From the NCBI GenBank assembly GCA_009841225.1, contig VXMF01000013.1, forward strand, positions 1 to 64,000: 64,000 nt of DNA. Reading direction: 5' to 3'. The notes below the pieces were generated by a model, which was given only the letters and a program-made list of their open reading frames with translations, did no database searches and had not been told where the DNA came from. Shown one piece after another: positions 8,088 to 16,926 of the stretch; positions within the stretch are counted from its first letter, which is position 1, and the number at the start of each line of letters is the position of its first letter. Made by a program: the position numbers and the translations under genes. Source of the stretch: Terriglobia bacterium (lineage in GTDB: Bacteria > Acidobacteriota > Terriglobia > Bryobacterales > UBA6623).

Positions 8088-9422
8088 ATGACCTCTGCAG
8101 CGAGCGAACGGCATCTGGCCCGGATGGCCGAAGAAGTGCCCAATCCCATTAGCCGGCGCTCTTTCATGGGAGCCGGCGCAGCCTCAGCTGTGGCCGCAAG
8201 TTCAACTGGCGCGGCCGCGCCAAGCGACCGGGTAAACCTCGGCATGATCGGAGTCGGCGGACGCGGCCGGAGCCTGCTGCGCGGGATTGGCGGCTTGCCC
8301 GACGTCCACGTCTCCTACATCTGCGATGCAGATCAGGCATCGCTGGAGCGCGCTCTCCAGACCTTGGCCGAAGGGGGCAAGCCGCAGCCGCGAACCACCC
8401 ATGACATGCGCCATCTATTCGATGACCCGGGAGTCGACGCGGTTGTCGTGGCGACGCCGGACCATTGGCACGCTCCGGCCACGATTCTGGCGTGTGATGC
8501 AGGCAAGGATGTCTACGTCGAGAAGCCCCCCTCGCACAACATTCGCGAAGGCCGGCTAATGCTCGACGCGGCCCGACGCAACTCACGCATCGTGCAAGTT
8601 GGCACGCAGTCGCGCAGCCGTCCGTCCACTCGCAAGGGAATCGAGATCGCGCACTCGGGAGCACTCGGCGACGTTCTGATGGCGAAGGCGTGGAATGTCC
8701 AACTCCGCAAGAACATCGGCCACAAGCCGAACTCACCTGTGCCCAAGGGGGTCGACTACGAGACGTGGCTCGGGCCCGCGCCTTGGATCCCCTTCAATGA
8801 GAACCGCTTCCACTACAACTGGCACTGGCATTGGCACTTCGGCACCGGCGACGCCGGCAACGACGGCGCGCACCAACTCGATATCGCGCGCTGGGCGCTG
8901 GGCGTGGACTTCCCCGAGAGCGCCAGCGGCATGGGTGCGAAGATCTTCTTCGACGACGACCAGCAGACTCCCGACACGATGAACGTCACGTTCCAGTACG
9001 GCGGCAAGGCCATGATTTGGGAAATGCGCATCTGGAACGCCTACGGCATGGAGGAGCAAGACAATGGCGTTGCGGTCTATGGCACGGATGCATCGATCCA
9101 GATCGGCAGATGGAATGGGCGCTGGGGCTACAAGCTGTACGACAATAAGGGCAAGCTGGTTGAGCACAACGACGCGGATGACGAGTCGGACGATCACATG
9201 CGCAACTTCATCGAGTGCGTCCGCACTCGCGAGCTGCCTGCGGCCGACATTGCAACAGGGCACCTCTCCGCGATCCACTGCCATCTAGCGAACATCGTGT
9301 CCCGCACAGGCCGCACCCTGGCATTCGACCAAGAGACCGAGACCATCGTGGGCGATCCCCACGCGAACCTGTACGTGAAACGTGCGTATCGCACGCACTG
9401 GAGCACCCCCAAAGGCGCCTAG
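8088..9422 (+). CDS. Tat-exported Gfo/Idh/MocA family oxidoreductase
   Basis: A 444-residue NAD(P)-dependent oxidoreductase. A Tat signal (SRRSFMGAG then an alanine-rich segment) covers roughly residues 24-45. The Rossmann fingerprint LGMIGVGGRG follows, then the ATPDHWH block and the family's catalytic EKP lysine (YVEKPPSHN). The C-terminal alpha/beta domain has WHWHWHFGTGDAGNDGAHQLD, typical of secreted Acidobacteria and Planctomycetes members. Zymomonas glucose-fructose oxidoreductase is a known Tat-exported member that carries its cofactor tightly bound, so periplasmic action is plausible. The substrate is unknown but probably a sugar or its oxidised derivative. The start at 8088 is chosen to keep a short n-region; ATG 8124 also keeps the Tat motif. 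No strong ribosome site helps to decide. Confidence 0.85.
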   Translation: MTSAASERHLARMAEEVPNPISRRSFMGAGAASAVAASSTGAAAPSDRVNLGMIGVGGRGRSLLRGIGGLPDVHVSYICDADQASLERALQTLAEGGKPQPRTTHDMRHLFDDPGVDAVVVATPDHWHAPATILACDAGKDVYVEKPPSHNIREGRLMLDAARRNSRIVQVGTQSRSRPSTRKGIEIAHSGALGDVLMAKAWNVQLRKNIGHKPNSPVPKGVDYETWLGPAPWIPFNENRFHYNWHWHWHFGTGDAGNDGAHQLDIARWALGVDFPESASGMGAKIFFDDDQQTPDTMNVTFQYGGKAMIWEMRIWNAYGMEEQDNGVAVYGTDASIQIGRWNGRWGYKLYDNKGKLVEHNDADDESDDHMRNFIECVRTRELPAADIATGHLSAIHCHLANIVSRTGRTLAFDQETETIVGDPHANLYVKRAYRTHWSTPKGA

Positions 9423-9613
9423 CGGAGACACCCGAACAACACATGCAGCCCGAATCGGACCCCGATCATCAACCTCCACGAAGTAGGCCCATCCGTCCCG
9501 GGCCCGGCCGGCGCAGCGGCCGGCCACCGTACTCCGATCGCCAAACCAGTCCGATAGCGAGTGCCCGCGAGCGGCACTCGGGATCCGGCAGAAGCCGCGC
9601 GAGCTAGGCCGCG

Positions 9614-10858
9614 ATGACGTACCTGCTCATCTGCGGCGGCCTGACGGTCCTGATCTCGGCGATCTGCTCGCTGCTTGAAGCCACGCTCTACTCCACGCGC
9701 ATGAGCGCTCTGGAGGCGGAAAAGGCCGACGGCGAGCGAGCGGACAAAGCTGAACGGTTCATCGCGATGAAGGCTGACATCGCCAAGCCTACGTCTGCGA
9801 TCTTGGTGTTGAACACCATCGCCAACACCGCCGGCGCGGCAATCTGCGGCATGTTGGCCGCTCGGTTGCTGGGGGCGCAGTGGGTGCCCGCCTTCTCGGT
9901 GGGGCTGGTGCTGGCCATCCTGTTCGTCGGCGAGATCCTGCCAAAGACCTATGGCGCGACGCACTGGCGCTCGATCTGGCACAGGATCGTCTGGCCGCTG
10001 GTCGTACTGCAAACGGCCCTCTCCCCTGCCGTCAAGATCACCCAGAAATTCGCAGACCTTTTCACGGGAGCACGCGGCACTCCGGCCATCACCGAAGACG
10101 AGATCCAAGCGAGCATCGAGCTAGGGGGGCAGTCCGGAGAGCTGACACCCTCCGAGCTCGAACTCCTCAGCGCCGTGTTCCGCTTCGACGACATGCTCAC
10201 CCGGCAGGTCATGGTGCCCCGTCGCGACGTGGTGTTCTTGGATGTTCACAAGCCAGCTTCGGAGTGTTTCGAGCTTGCTCGCGAGTCTCGCCACACTCGC
10301 TTTCCCCTGTGCGAGGGATCCCTAGACGAAGTCGTCGGGCTGGTGCACATCAAGGACCTGCTCGGCTTGGCGCCCGACGAGGATCTCGACCTGAGGTCAG
10401 TCTCTCGGGAGCTCTGCCATGTGCCCGAGACCATGCCGATCAGCCAGCTGATGCACGAGATGCAAAACACCCACCAACACATGGCGCTCGTCGACGACGA
10501 GTACGGCTCGATAGTTGGCATCGTCACCATGGAAAACGTGGTCGAGCAGATTGTCGGCGCGGTACAGGACGAATTCGATTCGGAAGCGCCGGAAGTGGAG
10601 CAAGAAAGCCCGGGCGTATATCTGGTAAACGGCTCGGTGCCCTTGGAACGCCTCAACCGTGAGGTGAGGCTCAGCCTCGAGTCGACTGACGTGGACACGC
10701 TCTCGGGCCTTCTGGTCAGCCGCATCGGACGCCTGCTGGAGGCCGGCGACACGGTGGAGCTGGAAGGCGCCACCGCCGAGGTCATGGAGGAACAGGGCGG
10801 GCACGCGGTTCGGGTCAAGCTGAGGCTCCAGTCTGGCGACGAAGGAGCAGATTCGTAG
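9614..10858 (+). CDS. CNNM/CorC-type membrane protein with CBS domains (HlyC/CorC family)
   Basis: The 414-residue protein has the three-part layout of the hemolysin C/CorC family. An N-terminal CNNM (DUF21) membrane domain of about 130 residues contains the FVGEILPKTYG signature. A CBS-domain pair covers about 200-320 (MVPRRDVVFLD, then ALVDDEYGSIVGIVT). A C-terminal CorC_HlyC domain covers about 330-410. Family members are linked to Mg2+ or other divalent cation efflux and homeostasis. The start has no close Shine-Dalgarno. It is convergent with the DUF481 gene, 10 bases away. Confidence 0.88.
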   Translation: MTYLLICGGLTVLISAICSLLEATLYSTRMSALEAEKADGERADKAERFIAMKADIAKPTSAILVLNTIANTAGAAICGMLAARLLGAQWVPAFSVGLVLAILFVGEILPKTYGATHWRSIWHRIVWPLVVLQTALSPAVKITQKFADLFTGARGTPAITEDEIQASIELGGQSGELTPSELELLSAVFRFDDMLTRQVMVPRRDVVFLDVHKPASECFELARESRHTRFPLCEGSLDEVVGLVHIKDLLGLAPDEDLDLRSVSRELCHVPETMPISQLMHEMQNTHQHMALVDDEYGSIVGIVTMENVVEQIVGAVQDEFDSEAPEVEQESPGVYLVNGSVPLERLNREVRLSLESTDVDTLSGLLVSRIGRLLEAGDTVELEGATAEVMEEQGGHAVRVKLRLQSGDEGADS

Positions 10859-10868
10859 CGCCTGTGGG

Positions 10869-11891
10869 CTAGAAGACGACTCCAAGACCGGTGACGACGC
10901 CGTAGTCGTTGCGCGCGACCATCGCGGCCGGCCGCGTGTCGTAGCGGTCGAACAGGCGCAGCGAGTACGTGAATCGGCCGGCGATCGGCACGCGGAAGGT
11001 CCCGTCGTACTCGACCCGGACATCGGAGCCATCCAGCAGGTTGGGGTGGATCGTCAGCTGCGTGTCTACGCTCACTACACCCAGCAGCAACGTGGACCAC
11101 TCCAGTCCGCCGAACGACTCGAAGGTCGATTGGTTGTCTTGATCGCGCAGACGCTCGTGGACGTAGGCCGCGCCGCCGAGCAGCGACAGCGTTGTATCGC
11201 CGCGGCTCCGCACCCGCCAGCCCATGCCGCCGCCGAGCCGACTGCGCAGGTCCAGCAGGCGACGCTCGTTGCGTTCCAGGCCGGTCAACGCATAGGCGAA
11301 GCTCCGGTGTTTAAGGAAGCGGTCCAGGCGAGCATTAAGCGCATGCCGGCTCTGGGAACGCGCCCCGTCCTGCCTGGCAAACAGCGAGCTGATCCGACCA
11401 GAGAACTGGTATTGCGCGGAGGTGTAGGCCGCCCTGATTCCGGTTGAGGACTGCATCTGGTTCTGGTTGCCTCGGGCAACGCTGTAGCCGATGTCGGCGG
11501 ATCCGTCCAAGGCCGAGATCACTCTGCGCGCGCCGCGTTGCCGCTCCCCGCGCACGACCCGAGTGACCTCCGCCGACGGGATGGTTACCGGCTCGCGGGA
11601 CTGCTGCGCAATCACAACACGGGCACCTTCGAGGGTCAGCCGCCCGTCAAGACGCTGCCCGTGCGCCGTCAACACCGAAAAGTCCGCTTCGGCCTCGATC
11701 TCCCGAACGTCGCTCCACGCTATCTGCACCGTGCCGGCGAGGTTCGATTGCAGCGTCAGCTTGCCGTCCGAGACTCGGCGCACAACGCCGGTCAGTCGAT
11801 CGCCGTTGGTCAGCGTCACGATGTCCGCCGATAAGACCCCTGGGATCGCGAGCGCAACTAAAATGCCGAGTAAAGTGCGAGGGAAATGCAT
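10869..11891 (-). CDS. DUF481 outer-membrane beta-barrel protein (YdiY-like)
   Basis: The 340-residue protein has a Sec signal peptide (about residues 1-22, cleavage near LSA-D). The N-terminal part (ADIVTLTNGDRLTGVV) forms a small beta-domain often seen before DUF481. From about residue 130 an alternating beta pattern runs to the end and finishes in an aromatic residue (GLGVVF), as expected for an outer-membrane barrel. The family is annotated as salt-stress-induced outer-membrane protein; its function is not established. The upstream sequence shows no Shine-Dalgarno. Confidence 0.75.
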   Translation of the reverse strand: MHFPRTLLGILVALAIPGVLSADIVTLTNGDRLTGVVRRVSDGKLTLQSNLAGTVQIAWSDVREIEAEADFSVLTAHGQRLDGRLTLEGARVVIAQQSREPVTIPSAEVTRVVRGERQRGARRVISALDGSADIGYSVARGNQNQMQSSTGIRAAYTSAQYQFSGRISSLFARQDGARSQSRHALNARLDRFLKHRSFAYALTGLERNERRLLDLRSRLGGGMGWRVRSRGDTTLSLLGGAAYVHERLRDQDNQSTFESFGGLEWSTLLLGVVSVDTQLTIHPNLLDGSDVRVEYDGTFRVPIAGRFTYSLRLFDRYDTRPAAMVARNDYGVVTGLGVVF

Positions 11892-11999
11892 AGCGGAGGG
11901 AGTGAAATATCCGCAGTCCTAGAGGCGGACAGCGGACCTGTACTCTCACTCTAAGGCCCCGGAGGCAGCGCGAACGACAGCGCCTGCCGCAGCCGATGG

Positions 12000-12872
12000 C
12001 TAGTGGCTGGGACCCGCGGCCGAGACTGTGGGATCGTCCGGCTGGGGCAGCCGCGGGGGAGGCGGGACGAGCCCGTCGGGATCAAACAGCCTTCCGGGCA
12101 GGTAGTCCGAAACGCGCGGGCCTTGCAGGGCGCGCACCTTGATGTTGCGGTACCACACCGGGTGGTTGTGGTGAGTCAGCGCAATGTGCCCGGGGCCCTT
12201 GAAACCGAAGCCTGGCACGCGCTTGAACTTGGTCTGCTCGACGCGCGCGAACATGTCCGGGGAGTTGAACTCGTACTCTAGGATCTTCTTGCCGTTCAGC
12301 CAGTGCTCGCCGTGGGTTCCACGGACCACGATGCGCGAGGTGTTCCATTCGCCGGCTGGGCGAACCGGCTTGTCGGCGACAGGCTTGTAGAGCAGGTACA
12401 GCGAGCCACAACTGGAGTACTCCCATCCGCGCCTGCGACGGTTCAAGTTGTCATCGTCCAAGAGCTGATACTCCGGGCCGGTAGCCCTCAGCATCGATCG
12501 GCGCTTCGCTTCCGCACTCAGGTGCGGCCGGTAGCCGGGCCCCGCCCAAGCCTTCTGAACCAAGTACTTGACACCGCTGTTGCCGCCCTTGACGAGCTTC
12601 CAATCGAAGGTCAGCTCGAAGTTCTCGAACTGGCTTACGGTGACGATGTCGCCTCCGCTGTTGTCGGCCAAGGTCCGGATCGTGCCGTCCTCGATCGCCC
12701 ACGAGCTGGTGGGAAACGGAGTGTCCTGAAACCCCTCCCAGCCCGTGGAGGTCGAGCCGTCAAAGAGCAGTTGCCAGCCCTGGAGCTTTTCCGAATCGGT
12801 CAAGCTGTTGTGCGATGGTTCCGCGAGTCCGAAGCTGGCTGCGAGAGTCGCTAGCAGGATGGTGCGCAGCAT
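12000..12872 (-). CDS. Secreted DUF1080 protein (3-keto-disaccharide hydrolase family)
   Basis: A 290-residue secreted protein with a short signal peptide (cleavage near GLAEP). A single DUF1080 jelly-roll domain is recognisable from LLFDGSTSTGWEGF, through FELTFDWKLVKGGNSGVKY, to KGPGHIALTHHNHPVWYRNIKVR. DUF1080 members have been shown to hydrolyse 3-keto-glycosides, the products of sugar C3 oxidation, which fits the oxidoreductase-rich surroundings. It lies 47 bases downstream of the DUF1549/DUF1553 cytochrome gene on the same strand, so co-transcription is likely. The substrate is unknown. Confidence 0.83.
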   Translation of the reverse strand: MLRTILLATLAASFGLAEPSHNSLTDSEKLQGWQLLFDGSTSTGWEGFQDTPFPTSSWAIEDGTIRTLADNSGGDIVTVSQFENFELTFDWKLVKGGNSGVKYLVQKAWAGPGYRPHLSAEAKRRSMLRATGPEYQLLDDDNLNRRRRGWEYSSCGSLYLLYKPVADKPVRPAGEWNTSRIVVRGTHGEHWLNGKKILEYEFNSPDMFARVEQTKFKRVPGFGFKGPGHIALTHHNHPVWYRNIKVRALQGPRVSDYLPGRLFDPDGLVPPPPRLPQPDDPTVSAAGPSH

Positions 12873-12919
12873 GGTTGGTCCCGACGTTCAAGCATAGCCG
12901 ATCGAGCGTTCGCCCGGGC

Positions 12920-15900
12920 TCAGCGCACGAACAAGAATTCCGCCGCGTTGAGGACGGCATGAGCGAGATCGGCCCAAATGGCTGGGTCGTTGAGCCCCGG
13001 CGAGTCGCGCAAGCGCACCTGGCTGGCCAAGAAGCCTTCGATCTCCGAGATTTCCGACTCTTCCGGCGGCCTGCCATAGGCCCGCAGGTACATGTCCTCG
13101 ATGCGCTCGTGAGTGCCCTCGTGCGCCCGCAGGGTGCGCTCGGCCCAAAGCCGGGCCTGACCGTTGACGAATTCGTTGTTCAGCATCAGCAGCGCCTGCG
13201 AAGCCACGGCCGAGACGCCCCTGCGGCCCTCGGTCGAGATCGGCAAGGGGTAGTCGAAGGCCAGGAAGAGCGGCGGCAGGAAGTTGCGCCGCACCTGCAA
13301 GTAGACGCTGCGCCGGCCGAGTCCGTCGAGCGGCCCCGAAGCGGGCTTGCCGCGGCCGTCCTGATACTCGCTGATGTGCGGCGGCACTCCAGGTCCGCCC
13401 ACGGACGGGTCCAATGCCCCGGAGACCGCCAGCAGCGAATCGCGGATAGCCTCGGCCTCGAGGCGGCGGACCGGGAAGTGCGACAGCAGGCGGTTGGACG
13501 GATCCGACTCCTTGGCCTTCTCCGACGGCGCGCTGGACGCCCTGTACGTGCTCGAGAGAACGATCTCGCGGTGCAGGTCCTTGACCGACCAGCCCGAGTC
13601 CATGAATTTCCGCGCCAAGAAATCCAGCAAGGCGGGGTGCGAGGGCTCCTCGCCCATGCGGCCGAAATTGTCCGGGCTCGCGACGATGCCGCGCCCGAAG
13701 TGATGGTGCCACACGCGATTGGCCATCACCCGGGCGGTGAGCGGGTTCTTCTCGCTCGCCACCCACTGGGCCAGCTCCAAGCGCCCCGAGCCGTTGCGGT
13801 ACGGCTCCTGCTCGCTGCCGGCGATTACCTGCAAGAACTGGCGGGGAGCGATCTCGCCCGCGTTCTTGTGGTTGCCGCGAATATGGATCGGCGAGTCGGC
13901 GGGCTGCCAATCCCGGCTCGACATCGCAAACGTCGAAGCGGGCACGGCTTGGTCGAGCCGGTCGCGGCCGGACACGAGTTCGGTATAGCGCCGGAGTTCG
14001 TCCTCGGCGAGGAATTCCGCTGCCTGCTCGCGTCGGACGTGGCCGAGAATTCCCGAAAGCAGCGCGTCGTCCACTGGGCCGCTCGCTGCCGCCGACAGCG
14101 TTCGGGCGAGCGCCTCGTAGGCCAGCGCGAGATCAGGCAAGGAACGAATCGTCTCGTCGGCAAGCAGATCCAGGACCCGGGCATTGACCGGCCCGGCAAT
14201 CGGCGGGGGCTCGGGCGTGGCCGAGAATACGACCTGGTCCACGGAGATCGAGCCCGTCCGGTCTCGGTCCACGATCTCGATCGAGCAGATGCGCCCGCGC
14301 TCCTTGGTCATCGCGATGGTGTGCCAGCGCAGGCGACCACTGCCGTCGGGCATCGCGTGCCCGGACTTGTGCTCGTCGGCGATCACGGTGAAACGCGTCG
14401 GGGCATCCTCCTTGAGGCGGCGATCGTGTTCCGGGCCAGCGAGCCGCACATGGACATATTTGGCGGGCATGCGGAACTTCTCCGTGGTGAGGGTTCCCAC
14501 AAATGCGTCGGCACCGTTGCCCGAAGATGCCGCCACCGCTTGGCCCCAGTGGCCGCCCAAGCGCTGGTGAGGCGGGACGCTGCGAACCGGGCCGGATCCG
14601 AAACCGGCACCGTTCACTGTCCACTTGCCAAAGCCGCCCTCGAAGTCTTCGAAGATCTCGTCCCCGCGCTCGCTCCAGAGTTGGTGGCCGCGATCCGCCT
14701 TGGCCGCCCATGCGGACATTTCCTGCCGCATCCCGGCGAGGAGTTCCCCGAACTCGGCAGCGCCTTCGACGGCCTGCGATTCCGCGATCTTGGCGAATGG
14801 ATACAGCGGGTGCGATGGCTCGTCGGCCGCATACGCCAGTTCTGCCGCCAACCCGTCTGAATCCTCCGAACTCGCTTCCTCTGCCGCCGCAACGAGCCGC
14901 TCGGCCAGCCCCTCCGCGGCGCGGCCCCGGGCGCTCTGCAGCATGCCGGCAATCTGTCCATTGATCCCGCCAATCTCCCGGTCCGCCGCCCGAATCGCGC
15001 TCGCCCGCTCGGGGGAGTCGATGCAGGTCTCGTCCATATGCGTAGAAGCTAGGATTCCGAACAGCGAATAGTAGTCGGCAGTGGGGATCGGATCGAACTT
15101 GTGGTCGTGGCAGCGTGCGCAGGCCACGGTCAAGCCCTGGGTGGCCTTGGTCAGCACGTCGATCTGGTTGTCGATCTGGTCAGCCCGCGCCTTGACCGAG
15201 TCGGTAGGAGAATTGAGAACCTCCCACAGCCAGTACATGCCGGAAGCGATCGGATTGACGTAGTGCGTGCCGTCCGCCGACAGTCTCGGCGGCATGAGGT
15301 CGCCTGCAATCTGCTCCTGCAGGAAGCGGCTGTAGGGCAGATCGCTGTTGAACGACTCGATGACGTAGTCGCGGAACCTCCAAGCATCGAGCTTGTTGTT
15401 GTCGAACTCGTGACCGTTCGTCTCGGCCCAGCGCACCAAGTCCAGCCAGTGTCGCCCCCAGCGCTCGCCGTAATGCGGCGATTCGAGCAGCCTTTCGACG
15501 ACACGGGAGTACGCCCCGGGAGCTCTGTCGGACAAGAACGCGTCCAGCTCGGCGGGGGTTGGCGGCAAGCCAGTCAGGTCGAAGGTGACCCGCCGCAGCA
15601 GCGTCCGCCGCTCGGCCGCGGCGGGCGCTTCCAATCCCTCGGCTTCCAGCCGAGCGAGGATGAACCGATCCACGTCGGTGCGCGCCCAATCCGTGTTGCG
15701 TACTTCAGGCCACGCCGGCTGGCGTACCGGCCTGAAGCTCCAGAACTGCCGGCCCTCCGCCAGATCGATGCCGGCTTGTTCGACCTCTGGCGCCGTGGCG
15801 GAGCGAGGATCTGGCGCGCCCATCCGAATCCAAGCCTCGAGATTGGCTACTTCTTCGTCCGACAGCCTGCCCGACGGCGGCATTTTCAAGTCGATCGAGG

Positions 15901-16168
15901 TGTACGAGACCGCCTTCAGCAGCAGGCTGGAAGAAGGGTCCCCCGGCGTGATCGCAGGCCCCCGGCTACCCCCTTGCAGGAGCGATTCCTTGGAGTCGAG
16001 CCTCAACTGCCCCATGGCCATGGTGTCGCTGCTGTGGCAGGCGTAGCACTTTTCGGCCAGCAGCGGCCGGACGTGGCGTTCGAAATGCTCGAGGTCAGCC
16101 GCCCCCTGAGCGGACAGGGCCGGGACAACTAGCAGCGCACCCGAATATAGGAATAGCCGTCTCAACAT
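12920..16168 (-). CDS. Large secreted DUF1549/DUF1553 protein with c-type heme motif
   Basis: The 1082-residue protein has the Planctomycete-type cytochrome layout: signal peptide (to about residue 20), PSCyt1 heme domain with C41-Y-A-C44-H45, DUF1549 (about 180-390, with a second CARCH motif in a CARCHDHKFDPIP block), a central carbohydrate-binding-like beta domain (about 500-640), and DUF1553 at the C terminus (NPLTARVMANRVWHHHFGRG). Such proteins are exported and often sit with DUF1501 or sugar-degradation genes; an electron-transfer role is inferred from the heme motifs. The start at 16168 gives a clean signal peptide; an upstream in-frame start at 16228 would precede it with a non-signal tail. 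It probably forms an operon with the DUF1080 gene downstream. Confidence 0.86.
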   Translation of the reverse strand: MLRRLFLYSGALLVVPALSAQGAADLEHFERHVRPLLAEKCYACHSSDTMAMGQLRLDSKESLLQGGSRGPAITPGDPSSSLLLKAVSYTSIDLKMPPSGRLSDEEVANLEAWIRMGAPDPRSATAPEVEQAGIDLAEGRQFWSFRPVRQPAWPEVRNTDWARTDVDRFILARLEAEGLEAPAAAERRTLLRRVTFDLTGLPPTPAELDAFLSDRAPGAYSRVVERLLESPHYGERWGRHWLDLVRWAETNGHEFDNNKLDAWRFRDYVIESFNSDLPYSRFLQEQIAGDLMPPRLSADGTHYVNPIASGMYWLWEVLNSPTDSVKARADQIDNQIDVLTKATQGLTVACARCHDHKFDPIPTADYYSLFGILASTHMDETCIDSPERASAIRAADREIGGINGQIAGMLQSARGRAAEGLAERLVAAAEEASSEDSDGLAAELAYAADEPSHPLYPFAKIAESQAVEGAAEFGELLAGMRQEMSAWAAKADRGHQLWSERGDEIFEDFEGGFGKWTVNGAGFGSGPVRSVPPHQRLGGHWGQAVAASSGNGADAFVGTLTTEKFRMPAKYVHVRLAGPEHDRRLKEDAPTRFTVIADEHKSGHAMPDGSGRLRWHTIAMTKERGRICSIEIVDRDRTGSISVDQVVFSATPEPPPIAGPVNARVLDLLADETIRSLPDLALAYEALARTLSAAASGPVDDALLSGILGHVRREQAAEFLAEDELRRYTELVSGRDRLDQAVPASTFAMSSRDWQPADSPIHIRGNHKNAGEIAPRQFLQVIAGSEQEPYRNGSGRLELAQWVASEKNPLTARVMANRVWHHHFGRGIVASPDNFGRMGEEPSHPALLDFLARKFMDSGWSVKDLHREIVLSSTYRASSAPSEKAKESDPSNRLLSHFPVRRLEAEAIRDSLLAVSGALDPSVGGPGVPPHISEYQDGRGKPASGPLDGLGRRSVYLQVRRNFLPPLFLAFDYPLPISTEGRRGVSAVASQALLMLNNEFVNGQARLWAERTLRAHEGTHERIEDMYLRAYGRPPEESEISEIEGFLASQVRLRDSPGLNDPAIWADLAHAVLNAAEFLFVR

Positions 16169-16283
16169 CTGGAAGTTCAAATCAATGATACGACCTTGCC
16201 CGCCGCCCCGCCTGCCGTGTGGCCGCATTGCAGCGCCTTGCAGAGAACCGGCACGGGCTTACTCCGGTGCAAGCCACCGAGGC

Positions 16284-16289
16284 TATAGT
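16284..16289 (+). promoter_or_regulatory. -10 element TATAGT for a leaderless gene
   Basis: TATAGT ends 6 bases before the GTG at 16296, so transcription would be expected to start at the start codon itself. No good -35 is present. The same spacing recurs upstream of other genes in this window. Confidence 0.4.
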
Positions 16290-16295
16290 GGTTCC

Positions 16296-16838
16296 GTGCG
16301 GCTGTACCTTGTCCCCACCCTAGTGATCGCTCTGGCAGGAGCGGCTTTTGCGCAGCAGGAGGGCATGATCCCGCGCTGGCAGGTCGAAGAGCTGTCCCAA
16401 GGTGTCGCGCAGAACATGGAGACCGCGAGAAAGGTTGTGGCGCAGCTACGGCCACGGGAATGGGTCCAAGACGGAGCGCCGGAGGCCTACATCGACCAGC
16501 ACCAGACCCTGCTGCAGGAAATGGAGCAAGTCAGCCTAGCGGCGCAGGCATTGGGCCGCGATCCCGAGCGCCTCACCTATGCGATGGACGCGTTCCTCTG
16601 GCTGGATCGCACAGACGCACTCATGGGCTCGATAGCGGCCGGCGCGCGCCAGTACTACAACGCTGCCGTGGCGGAGTTGCTCGATTCGGCCCGCAACCGC
16701 AATGCGGACGGCATCGCTACCGTCAAGCAGTACCTGCGCCAGCTGGCCGAGCACGTAGAGAGCTCGATGCGCGTGGCGCACCGAGAGGCCCAGCGCTGCC
16801 GGGAGGAAATCATCTCCCAACCGCAGGACGGGCGATAG
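16296..16838 (+). CDS. Secreted helical protein of unknown function
   Basis: A 180-residue protein with a Sec signal peptide (RLYLVPTLVIALAGAAFAQ, cleavage near AFA-Q). The rest is predicted to be alpha-helical with many Glu, Gln and Arg residues, resembling small periplasmic helical-bundle proteins. I recognise no family. The start is GTG 16296, because the frame upstream to 16185 encodes no plausible N terminus and the signal peptide begins here. It is divergent from the large cytochrome gene and convergent with the epimerase gene. Confidence 0.6.
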   Translation: MRLYLVPTLVIALAGAAFAQQEGMIPRWQVEELSQGVAQNMETARKVVAQLRPREWVQDGAPEAYIDQHQTLLQEMEQVSLAAQALGRDPERLTYAMDAFLWLDRTDALMGSIAAGARQYYNAAVAELLDSARNRNADGIATVKQYLRQLAEHVESSMRVAHREAQRCREEIISQPQDGR

Positions 16839-16926
16839 GCGGCCGGGCGCGCCCAGCCCGTACGCTCGCAAGCGCTGCGCTGCGCGAGCCTGATCCGGCT
16901 CGCCACGAACGCGGTTCGCAGAACGG

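Noticed and set aside
12815..14860. A 681-codon open frame on the forward strand
   Set aside because: It lies antisense to the DUF1549/DUF1553 gene, has an Arg/Pro/Ala-rich composition typical of shadow frames in GC-rich DNA, and shows no domain.
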